Shown here piece by piece: positions 54,061 through 64,000 of a DNA stretch of 64,000 nucleotides (position 1 is the first letter of the stretch; each line of letters starts with the position of its first letter). The position numbers and the translations under genes were made by a program. The stretch is from Hanleya hanleyi (Eukaryota; Mollusca; Polyplacophora; Lepidopleurida; Hanleyidae): assembly GCA_036873755.1 (NCBI GenBank), contig JAVTVY010025278.1:40587-104586 (forward strand), in the 5' to 3' direction. The notes beneath the pieces are model-generated. The model did not search any database and was not told where the DNA came from. It saw only the letters and a list, made by a program, of their open reading frames with translations.

Positions 54061-55969
54061 ACCTTTAGGGGTCACGTCCAATTAATCGAGGCACTTTCTC
54101 GATGCCTTCGAGATGGATCGAGAAATTTCTGGGCTGAAACCGGGAGGGCAGAACCGGGACCCCTAGCGACGTCTCCCGGTTTGCTCCCGGTTCTATCTCG
54201 ATCGAAATGTCCCGGTTTTCGAGATGGATACTAAATTAGTCGGTAATCTCGAAGGCGGTTCCGGTTTCTACACGCTTAAAACTAAAGTGTTGAAACTTAC
54301 TCGTAAACTGTTGAAATAACCCTTTAAGGGAGTAGAGGACGTTCATTTCTAGAGGTTGAATTTTTTTTTAAATTTCAGGATTTTTTCACCCGGTTAGGAG
54401 AAGATGATCCATGAAAAAAAAATATGGGGTCACCATACTCGTTAAAAAAATATGGCAGCCAAATGCATGTATACCACTTAAAAGCCATAACACTGAATAC
54501 ATAGGGAAATTTGATTTTTTTCTTCTTAGATGTTCAATAAATCAGACTTCCCAAGGTCAAATTTTTCCCATTTTGCTATATAATACTAAACACATATAGT
54601 GCTTGCTAAATATGTAATAAAAACAGGGGGACACCATACTTTCTTACAAAATATTAGCGGTATAACAGATAAACGGAGCCTTTTCAGTCTTATTTCCAGG
54701 AGGGGGTGGGGGTGGGGAATCGGGGTGGGTGTGGAGAATATTATTGAAGATCAATTTATTAGCCATTCAGAAGTTTTGTTTCAGTTGAAACTGAATAAGA
54801 GTGAATTTGGGGGGCATTCCGGAGGAATAATTTTTAATCTATGGAGCACTTTGCACCCTTCAACCGTTGAATTTAAAATGCCAATTTTTTTGTCCATCAT
54901 ATCACACTATCGAACCACCAGTAAAACGCATAAATGGTTGTGTTGTGTCTTTTGTTGATTTTTATTCCATTTTGATATGTCTGGGTACTTTTGTTAGGAA
55001 ATTCAGCTTGTTTTGAAAAATTTGACAAATGACCATGTTGTAGCCCCATAAGAGCAGGGAAATGAACGTCCTCTACTCCCTTAAGTGTATCCACATGGAC
55101 TGCTCTTTAAGTGTTGTCCCTGTGGACACACTTATAGTGAGGCAGATATGTGAAATAATTGTGGTTTTTGTGGTAAAAGCACCAAAATTGGCACAGTTGA
55201 TGATCAGAAGGTACTTAATGATTCCAGATATAGGGCCAAGCTCAATTTTTTCTTTTATGGCCGTAAACTGAGAAAATCCAAGATGGCCACCATGTGCGTC
55301 GTGAAAATTTATTAAACGGCATATCTCCTTGAATACATGGCACAAAAACATGAATAAAATGTTGTTTTATATGTTTTCGTACAAACGGAAGTCATTGCTG
55401 ATGCAGAAATATGACAATATATCATATATTATAACTTCAAGACATGCGTTCAGAAGATCTATATTAACAAGTCCATATGTGATCAATTTGATGATCAGTA
55501 GACACTAAACAATTTAAGATACAGTGTCATTACTATTTTGTGCAATATCAGCTATATGTGTGAACATCAAAGATTGTGTCCATACGATTCACGCATAACA
55601 AGAAGTACCATATCGTAGTCACTTAAGAACATACATATCTGAATGCAATATTATTTTCTATATGTTTTCATAAACACAAATAATCGGGCAATCGACAGAA
55701 ATGCATTGCAATCATAATCATATACGAATGCATGCGAAATAGCTGCAGTTTATGAACAAAACCCAGAATTTGTCCGATCACCTAAGCAAATATCATTATA
55801 TGAGCATTCTTATTATTTCCACAGATATAAGGCTTCCAATACCAAACTGCACCGAAAACCAACATGGATACGCCATCAAGAAACGCCACAATCAAGCAAA
55901 CCAAAACAACATATTATTATGACAAATAAATCTGTGTTTCTCTTCTTGCAGATGACTGATTAGAATCAC

Positions 55970-56275
55970 CATGCCAGCGAAGAAGCGATGTAAGATTGTA
56001 CAAGATGACAGTCTGCAACCATCTACGTCGACAGCCGGCCATCACCATATGGATTGGAGCCGTTGTGCCCTGTGCCAAGTACATTCATCAGAAGTGCTCC
56101 ACTGCCCAGCAAGGTCGAAGTGGACAGATGACGGGGCTGGGTAAGACCGCGTGGGTGACATTTTAACAAAGTTCCGAGACTTAGGCGAACAGCCAATTTC
56201 TGTGGACATAGCTCTGTTGAATGATGGCGATGGAATCTCTCAGACACGTGCCAAACATCGTGCAGAGGGGCACTC
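55970..56275 (+). pseudogene. Cys-rich transposon-type coding fragment, left arm copy
   Basis: After a cttcttgcag acceptor an ATG opens MPAKKRCKIVQDDSLQPST, then DWSRCALCQVHSSEVLHCPA, a CxxC block followed by an Ile/Leu-rich ILTKF.DLG..PISVDIALL segment, with a stop in the GAG-TAAG region near 56143. This N-terminal module is familiar from repetitive proteins of marine invertebrates, but I cannot name a family. Decayed. Confidence 0.5.
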
Positions 56276-56462
56276 TCTGTTGCACCTTCGTCACAGAAGA
56301 AACATGTGTCACCTTTTGATGTTACATCTTCGCATGCAACATGGCGCCGCGTGTAAGGGCGATCTCGGATGTCACCTTCACATGGAGGTATTGTTCGCGA
56401 CTCTAGTCGTGCCAGTCGACTTGAAGAACATTTCAAACGGCAAGATGTGTGCCACTGGGCAC

Positions 56463-56741
56463 TATATTTGGCAAGTGTCTGAGAGATTTCATCGCATCAT
56501 CTAACAGAGCTATGTCCACAGAAATGGGCTGTCCGCCTAAGTCTCTGCACTTTGTTAAAATGTCACCCATCCGAGCCCCATCATCTGTCCTCATCGACCT
56601 TGCTGGGCAGTGGAGCACTTCTGATGAATGTACTTGGCACAGGGCACAACGGCTCCAATCCACATGGTGATGGTCGACTGTCGCCGTAGATGGTTGCAGA
56701 CTGTCATCTTGTACAATCTTACATCGCTTCTTCGCTGGCAT
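56463..56741 (-). pseudogene. Cys-rich transposon-type coding fragment, right arm copy
   Basis: Mirror copy of the left-arm fragment. Open for 102 codons through 56433 with the same N-terminus MPAKKRCKIVQDDSLQPST, CALCQVHSSEVLHCPA and ISVDIALLDD. It retains a longer frame than the left copy. Confidence 0.5.
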
Positions 56742-57799
56742 GGTGGTTCAAATCAGTCATCTGCAAGAAGAGAAACACAAATTTATTTGTCATAATAATA
56801 TGTTGTTTTGGTTTGCTTGATTGTGGCGTTTCTTGATGGCGTATCCATGTTGGTTTTCGGTGCAGTTTGGTATTGGAAGCCTTATATCTGGGGAAATAAT
56901 AAGAATGATATGATGAATGATATTTGCTTAAAGGATCGGACAAATTTGGGTTTTGTTCATAAACTGCAGCTATTTCGCATGCATTCGTATATAATTATGA
57001 TTGCAATGCATTTCTGTCGATTGCCCGATGTTTTGTGTTCATGAAAACATATAGAAAATAATATTGCATTCAGATATGTATGTTCTTAAGTGACTACGAT
57101 ATGGAACTTCTTGTTATGCGTGAATCGTATGGACACAATCTTTGATGTTCACACATATAGCTGATATTGCACAAAATCGTAATGACACTGTATCTTAAAT
57201 TGTTTAGTGTCTACTGATCATCAAATTGAGCACATATGGACTTGTTAATATAGATATTCTGACGCATGTCCTGAAGTTATAAAATATGATAAATTGTCAT
57301 ATTTCTGCATCAGTAATGGCTTCCTTGTGTACGAAAACATATAACACAACATTTTATTCATGTTTTTGTGACATGTATTCAGGGAAATATGCTGTTTAAT
57401 AGATTTTCACGACGCACATGGTGGCCATCTTGGATTGTCTCAGTTTACGGGCATAAAAGAAAAAATTGAGCTTGGCCCTATATCTGGAATCATTAAGTAC
57501 ATTCTGATCATCAACTGTGCCAATTTTGGTGCTTTTACCACAATTATTTCACATATCTGCTTCACTATGGTGGCCATCTTGGATTTTGCCATTTCCGGGC
57601 ATCCACGGAGAAAATTTATCTTGGCCCTATATCTAAAATCGTTTACTATATAATAAACTTCAAATGTGCCAATTTTGGTGCTTTTACCACCAAACCCACA
57701 ATCCTCCTGTACTTTGCCACATATCCGCCCCACTATTAACGGGTTATTTCAACACTTTATAGGAGTAGGTTTCAACACTTTAGTTTTTAGCGTGTATAT

Positions 57800-59230
57800 G
57801 TCCGTGTTTTGTTGCCGTTAATTTGGGCGCTTCTTAAGCGATGAGATTTGTGCGAGTGCCATATTTTCTGGGCGCACGTCGTATAGGCATATCGTGGCCC
57901 AAAATACAATCCCGACAACGGATTTTCTGGAAAGGTGTTTTGCATTTTTTTCAACGTTCAATCGATATATTCATGTCCTGAGGTTTCCTGGATCCAATTG
58001 AAAGTATTATTCATTTATCTATGTAACTTATCTATATACTTGAATGATCTTTTCTTCCCTCGATAATTGATTGTATATTTGGATAGTATCCGACACAGAA
58101 TAAATGACACATCACCTGGATATAACCTGAATATTAATGATATGGTACCGTAGTATGCGTTAAATATTTTGTTATAAAATTATTTTGAACCAAACAAGGA
58201 TGATCGTTTTAACCGAAAATTGAAAGTTATGTTAAGTGTTTGACCGGTGTATTAACCTCTGTGTGTAATTTGGTTTATAATTTGGTACTATTCAACGCAA
58301 ATATTCTAAGAATTAGTGTCTTGTGATATCGTTTAAATAAAGAGATTACATCAACACAGTTTATTTCTGATATAAGCTTGCTGGAAGACGTAAGCGGAAA
58401 CACTGACAATAGGAACTAGTGGTGTTGATAATTCACACCACAGCCGGTCGGCTTGAACCAACAGGGGTTAATTTCTTTTAAAGAGAAAAACCGAAACAAT
58501 ACTTTTGGCGGGCTTGATAATATACTCATGTTCTATTAATTATTGCTGGTTTCCTGTGTCCAGAAATTTTACCAAATAATGAAAGTATGAATATCGCACA
58601 ATTCAGGGCGCAATCATGCTTTAGACCAACGCCACGATATTATCGCGTGTTATGTGTGCGAAAGGCTGATAGGGAATACTTAAACACTTTGATCGAGTAT
58701 TATATCTATATTCTCCGGTTTCCAGGAAATTATCGGCCCCTCTTGTGGCCTTCAAAACCAATGTATATCTGAATACCTAGGAAATCTCCGGTACCATAAT
58801 CTTTTAGTCAAGAAACTATCAAATAATTATTTCAATAAAGATCTCCCATTCTGATATACTTTCAGAGGAACATATATGAAATGTTATTCTAGATCTGCAG
58901 AATTTATTTCGATGCGCAGACATATCTCATCCGATGATTCAAATTCTACAAACAGGTTTGAAATAAGTTACGCTGAATAATAAGGAGCCAACATATACAA
59001 TTTCCACTGGTGATGTTTCTTTCTTTCCATACATATATAAACGTGTAGAGAAATCTGTCAGAGCAAGTATGCGACTACATATCTCTAAAGGCAACAAACT
59101 AATATTGTATGATTCATGTTTAATCTAATATATTATCCTTGTTTACATGCATATTTATTCGCCGAGATTAATTTCGCAATAGAGAAGTATACATATAACG
59201 AGCATACGCAGTCCGAATAGTTCAAACCTT
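57800..59230. other. Non-coding interior of the Harbinger-like element
   Basis: AT-rich, no gene or repeat recognised apart from the terminal subrepeats. Confidence 0.35.
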
Positions 59231-59764
59231 CATTTGAAGGCATCTCGATTCCATTCTCGTAGAAGGTCGAGCTATTTCGAGGGGGATCGAGATGGTCTTG
59301 TGCTTCGAGAGAAAATCGCGAGCAAACCGGGACAACAATCGATAGAGATAAACCGGGACCCTTCGAGACGAGATATTTATCGGTTTTACTCGTTTATCGA
59401 GAAACCGTCTCGATCGATTGGACGTGACCCCTTATTCGATTGTATGAAGCAGACGACCCTTCCTCTCCCGCCTTTTAAAGTAGAATCTCCCAATGAACAC
59501 CTGCACTTGACATATGTACATTTCCCACAACCATGCTAAAACACTCAATAATTGCACGGTTAGCAAGTTGTTATAGCAAGTTGTTATAAACACCTTCTCT
59601 TATAGTTGATTGATAGTTTGAATCTGTTATCGAATCTACCTTTGAGAATATATAGATTTTTTAATAACATTACATGTAGAAGGAATAACGAATAAATCTG
59701 GTCAACCGGATAATATATTGTAACACCAACGTTGCGACATTCACCAAAATGTCTTCAACAGGGA

Positions 59765-60545
59765 ATGGACCGATCAATCAATCAATCAATTTTAAATTTA
59801 GATGGCGTGTGCAGCTGCGAAGCAGCTATGTACGCCAATAACTTTACCGATCTAACAACAATTTCTTAATATATAGGCTTTCCAGCTCATAACAACAGTT
59901 CAGAGAGTTCAGTTTGTGAGAGTCATTGTTAAGTAAACATGTTAAAACAATAGAATCAGAATTGCCTGTGACCAAGTCTTTTATATGTTGAAAAAACATA
60001 TATAGTACATCTGTATAGAGTTCATGCTTTGTAAAGTATCTGACTAAAGAAATCAATGCAGCTTTTTAAAAATTTAAACCTTACACCACCATTTCTATTT
60101 AATGAAGGGTTTCTTGCTCTAACCCATATGGCTTCTTTAATCCCGCGCTCGAAATTTCTACTTTCTTTATCAATAATTTTGACATCATTGTTAGTAATTG
60201 AATGTCCACTTTCACACATGTGTGAAAACACAGCGAAGTCGTTTCCATTACTGTCTGGTCTTTTGTGTTGAGAGATCCTCATGTGTAAGGGCTGTTGGGT
60301 TTCCCCGATATAGAAACTAGTACAGCTAAGTCCTTTGCATTCTACCTGGTAGATAACGTCACTTTGTTTCTCCTTAGCTGGTTTGTCTTTTAGATGCACC
60401 ACTGAATTTCGTATTGTGTTGATTGGTTTGAAGCATGTTCGGGCGTCATATTGTTTGTAAATCCGTTTCAGTTTGTCAGAAAGTCCTTTGATGATGACTA
60501 CGGCCTTCGGTTTGTCCGATGGAATTTTGTGGACATAAAATATCC
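59765..60545 (-). mobile_element. 5'-truncated Penelope-like element, GIY-YIG endonuclease end
   Basis: The minus frame 60402-60022 encodes a GIY-YIG nuclease: VIYQVECKGL...SFYIGETQQPLHMRISQHK, then a conserved Glu region (FERGIKEAIWVRARNPSLNRNGG). The frame has no ATG of its own and continues upstream to about 60540 as the linker between reverse transcriptase and nuclease (VVIIKGLSDKLKRIYKQYDA). The reverse transcriptase itself is missing. A (tcaa)n microsatellite at 59772-59790 marks the 3' end. GIY-YIG fused to RT is diagnostic for Penelope-like retroelements. Confidence 0.88.
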
Positions 60546-60549
60546 ATTC

Positions 60550-61365
60550 CTATATTCCAACATTACATGTAATCAATAAAGATTGACCTTTGATTAAAGT
60601 TATATTCTCGTCGAATGTCCACTGTAATTTAAAAAAAAATCGTTCTCTATAAATCCAGATTTTAGGAAATATCTATGCACAGTTGTAGATTGGATATCTC
60701 TTATACTTTGGACAGGGATTCAATGTCGAAAAAATCAAGTATGCTGAACGTTTTGTGGAAAAGCGAGAAACCGGTTCTATTCGAAACTCGACGAAAGTAC
60801 AGAACTCACAATTCTGAGTAAGATGTCGTTTACCACATGTAAATTCTCCAAACGATTGCTGAGATATTGAAGTTTGAAGAAAAACTTGCTATTCAGGGAA
60901 TTTTATGCAAAGTGAAATCGTGAAAATGGGTTAAAATATGCAGGTATGGCACCTATTCACAGATGTAGAAGATGTAAAAGTTACATTATCGATTATTTAT
61001 AATATTATGCAAACTAGATTACTTTGTTTTTGGATAAAAACCAATTATTTTTAGGATTACGGTTACCACCGCAACCAGTTACTAAGGGCTTTATTTCGTG
61101 AATTTTTCAGATTAAGAAATCTTACTTAAATACTGAATATGCAGTAAGAAAGGTCGATGAGATTCATACTCTTTATAAAATCATTTTAATTATTTAAGTT
61201 TCTGAATACCGGTTGCTATGGCAATCATATATCTGAGAATGGTAACCAAGTGACAAAAGTGATATTCAATAACCTGTGAATACAATGTTAATGAAACGCA
61301 AAAAATAGCATAAGTAAAACATTGAAAAATCTAACTGCAAATCACCAAGAATATGCATTTTTAGA
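60550..61365. other. Intergenic, nothing recognised
   Basis: AT-rich unique-looking DNA without coding signal. Confidence 0.4.
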
Positions 61366-61369
61366 ATAC

Positions 61370-61560
61370 GGCGTAACTGTGGCGTCATCAAAGCAGCTAA
61401 GTTGTATTCTTTCTACATTTTTGGGTAGAGTTTGACACCAAGGTATATCGTGTCAAGCTTTTTCCCAATAAGTAAGGGAAACATTTAGGACGAGGAGAGA
61501 AGGGGAGACGGCCCCTTCACATGCAGGCTGTGGTACACCGCAAATTGCCGAGGGGTCGTA
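61370..61560 (+). repeat. Dispersed repeat family R530, partial decayed copy
   Basis: gcgtaactgtggcgtcatcaaagc, ttctacatttttgggtagagtttgac and cacatgcaggctgtggtacaccgcaaat match the 3' half of the family at 38, 40 and 45 kb. Confidence 0.6.
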
Positions 61561-61613
61561 TTCTTAAAAGCTGAGAATGTCTGGGAGTCATTCTTTTTAC
61601 AGGTTAGTTTTTA

Positions 61614-62967
61614 CAGGTATTCTTGCATTTACCAGGCTTCCATGTTAAGGCGTTTATTCCATCAGACGTCCATGATGCTCATCCATTAACATCAGAGGAG
61701 TTGTTTGAGCTGAATTGTCATCACAGCTCCCGAGCTAGCGTAATTCCGGTTAAGCCGGTGCTAGCAGCCGTGTGGATACTTCATAGTCTCCACATGAACT
61801 CTGCAATAAACGCACGGCTGAGATACTGAGGCTACGTCCAAGATTCCTCCGTATTCTCGGGTCTGAATGTTGGGTATCGACGAATTCTTTCCTGTAGGGT
61901 CATATGGTTGCTTTTCAGTCGCCAGACGTCTTCAATTTTCCCCACCTCTTGCATATCGCTCCAATTTATAAATAATCGGAATGAAACCACGAATTTAAAA
62001 AAAGTTAGCAAGAGGTCAAATCCTGTGAAATTGAGAAATATATATAGAGTGTTTCTGTACTGAATCAGATACTCAATAGAATAACAACTCATCGTTTTTG
62101 ATAGTCCATGAGACAATCTTGACCATCGTTTTTGATAGTCCACGAGACAATCTTGACCATCGTTTTTGATAGTCCATGAGACAATCTTGACCATCGTTTT
62201 TGATAGTCCATGAGACAATCTTGACAATCGTTTTCGATAGTCCATGAGATAATCTTGACCATCGTTTTTGATAGTCCATGAGATAATCTTGACCATCGTT
62301 TTTGATAGTCAATGAGACAATCTTGAACATCGTTTTTGATAGTCCATGAGACAATCTTGACCATCGTTTTTGATAGTCCATGAGACAATCTTGAACATCG
62401 TTTCTGATAGTCCATGAGACAATCTTGACCATCGATTTTGATAGTCCATGAGACAATCTTGAACATCGTTTTTGATAGTCCATGAGACAATCTTGACCAT
62501 CCTTTTTGATAGTCCATGAGACAATCTTGAACATCGTTTTTGATAGTCCATGAGACAATCTTGACCATCGTTTTTGATAGTCCATGAGACAATCTTGAAC
62601 ATCGATTTTGATAGTCCATGAGACAATCTTGACCATCCTTTTTGATAGTCCATGAGACAATCTTGACCATCGTTTTTGATAGTCCATGAGGCAATCTTGA
62701 ACATCGTTTTTGATAGTCCATGAGACAATCTTGACCACCGTTTTTGATAGTCCATGAGACAATCTTGAACATCGTTTTTGATAGTCCATGACACAATATT
62801 GACCATCGGTTTTGATAGTCCATGAGACAATCTTGACCATCCTTTTTGATAGTCCATGAGACAATCTTGACCATCGTTTTTGATAGTCCATGAGACAATC
62901 TTGAACATCGTTTGTGATAGTCCATGACACAATCTTGAACATCGTTTTTGATAGTCCATGACACAAT
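61614..62967 (+). repeat. 1354-bp higher-order repeat, copy 1 (spacer + 34-bp satellite)
   Basis: The spacer 61614-62088 is repeated nearly exactly at 62968-63442. Inside it lies a segment also found inverted at 34.3-34.66 kb. Confidence 0.93.
62089..62967 (+). repeat. 34-bp satellite array A
   Basis: About 26 units of catcgtttttgatagtccat + gagacaatcttgac, with ACC/AAC alternation. Because 34 is not a multiple of three, the unit reads open in all three minus frames, giving spurious open frames of nearly 300 codons with a 34-residue period. Not a gene. Confidence 0.95.
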
Positions 62968-64000
62968 CAGGTATTCTTGCATTTACCAGGCTTCCATGTT
63001 AAGGCGTTTATTCCATCAGACGTCCATGATGCTCATCCATTAACATCAGAGGAGTTGTTTGAGCTGAATTGTCATCACAGCTCCCGAGCTAGCGTAATTC
63101 CGGTTAAGCCGGTGCTAGCAGCCGTGTGGATACTTCATAGTCTCCACATGAACTCTGCAATAAACGCACGGCTGAGATACTGAGGCTACGTCCAAGATTC
63201 CTCCGTATTCTCGGGTCTGAATGTTGGGTATCGACGAATTCTTTCCTGTAGGGTCATATGGTTGCTTTTCAGTCGCCAGACGTCTTCAATTTTCCCCACC
63301 TCTTGCATATCGCTCCAATTTATAAATAATCGGAATGAAACCACGAATTTAAAAAAAGTTAGCAAGAGGTCAAATCCTGTGAAATTGAGAAATATATATA
63401 GAGTGTTTCTGTACTGAATCAGATACTCAATAGAATAACAACTCATCGTTTTTGATAGTCCATGAGACAATCTTGACCATCGTTTTTGATAGTCCACGAG
63501 ACAATCTTGACCATCGTTTTTGATAGTCCATGAGACAATCTTGACCATCGTTTTTGATAGTCCATGAGACAATCTTGACAATCGTTTTCGATAGTCCATG
63601 AGATAATCTTGATCATCGTTTTTGATAGTCCATGAGATAATCTTGACCATCGTTTTTGATAGTCAATGAGACAATCTTGAACATCGTTTTTGATAGTCCA
63701 TGAGACAATCTTGACCATCGTTTTTGATAGTCCATGAGACAATCTTGAACATCGTTTTTGATAGTCCATGAGACAATTTTGACCATCGTTTTTGATAGTC
63801 CATGAGACAATCTTGAACATCGTTTCTGATAGTCCATGAGACAATCTTGACCATCGATTTTGATAGTCCATGAGACAATCTTGAACATCGTTTTTGATAG
63901 TCCATGAGACAATCTTGACCATCCTTTTTGATAGTCCATGAGACAATCTTGAACATCGTTTTTGATAGTCCATGAGACAATCTTGACCATCGTTTTTGAT
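62968..64000 (+). repeat. 1354-bp higher-order repeat, copy 2 (runs off the window)
   Basis: Spacer 62968-63442 plus 34-bp satellite from 63443 to the window end. It is nearly identical to copy 1 with a few substitutions and unit-number differences, so more copies may follow. Confidence 0.93.

Larger units (their letters stand above)
54269..57797. mobile_element. Foldback unit with kilobase-scale inverted arms
   Basis: The left arm (54269 to about 56275) mirrors the right arm (about 56463-57797). Shared landmarks: acacgct.aaaactaaagtgttgaaac; gcagatatgtgaaataattgtgg; ccaagatggccaccatgtgcg; the cttcttgcagatgactgat acceptor; and the coding-like segment. The left arm has about 0.75 kb of extra sequence (54330-55080), and a 190-bp spacer separates the arms. 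Confidence 0.85.
54065..59434 (+). mobile_element. PIF/Harbinger-like element with TTA duplications
   Basis: TTA (54065-54067) then GGGGTCACGTCCAAT at the left. ATTGGACGTGACCCC then TTA (59432-59434) at the right. A 3-bp TTA duplication with G-starting inverted ends fits PIF/Harbinger. Both ends continue with tcgag/ccggga-rich subterminal repeats (54085-54260 and 59240-59420). No transposase or Myb-like gene was seen, so it is probably non-autonomous. It carries the foldback unit at 54269-57797. Confidence 0.8.

Noticed and set aside
62073..62982. Several overlapping minus-strand open frames of about 300 codons
   Set aside because: They are one 34-bp satellite read in three frames, giving identical 34-residue periods; there is no coding signature.

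Overview
This is animal nuclear DNA, most likely from a mollusc or another lophotrochozoan. It is AT-rich, has intron-bearing rhodopsin-family GPCR genes with strong 3' splice sites, eukaryotic type II tRNA genes, several non-LTR retrotransposon relics, a Penelope-like GIY-YIG fragment and many MITE-like repeats. The taxon is inferred from this repeat and gene mix, not from a diagnostic gene.

Layout. 1-13.4 kb: a minus-strand GPCR gene (1192-2349), a decayed reverse transcriptase (about 4.45-5.4 kb), a tRNA-derived SINE-like piece (6.0 kb) and a 5'-truncated RNase H-bearing LINE (about 7.85-11.8 kb). 13479-32023: a complete 18.5-kb Polinton/Maverick (adintovirus-like) element. It has 6-bp target duplications (CACAAT), termini AGTAGT...ACTACT and inverted repeats of about 0.67 kb. 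32-48 kb: host DNA with a second, paralogous GPCR (38676-39752), a tRNA-Leu-like gene and dispersed repeats. 48949-53655: a transposon with CCCTTAC termini and AATCCTATAAGATT-type subterminal minisatellites, containing exon-like segments. 54068-59431: a Harbinger-like element (TTA duplications, GGGGTCACGTCCAAT termini) holding a large foldback unit. 59.8-60.55 kb: a Penelope-like fragment. 61.6 kb to the end: a 34-bp satellite in a 1354-bp duplicated block.

The Polinton carries the morphogenesis and replication set: protein-primed DNA polymerase B on plus; adenain-like protease, double-jelly-roll major capsid protein, three small structural-type proteins, packaging ATPase, membrane protein and chromodomain integrase on minus. 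It also has an unusual accessory block at 23.6-31.4 kb. That block holds a protein with four PC4-like units, a short orphan protein, two RING-finger proteins transcribed divergently from a roughly 1-kb palindrome, and a CARD-NLS-PC4 fusion protein that begins inside the right inverted repeat. The three short accessory genes end in histone-mRNA-type 3' stem-loops with a purine-rich downstream element, which suggests replication-dependent, poly(A)-independent mRNA ends. Death-fold and RING proteins plus possible S-phase-coupled expression look like a host-manipulation cassette; this reading is inference.

The copy is probably no longer autonomous. The polymerase and one RING gene are frame-shifted, the capsid and CARD-PC4 genes each carry one in-frame stop, and the ATPase lacks its Walker A lysine.
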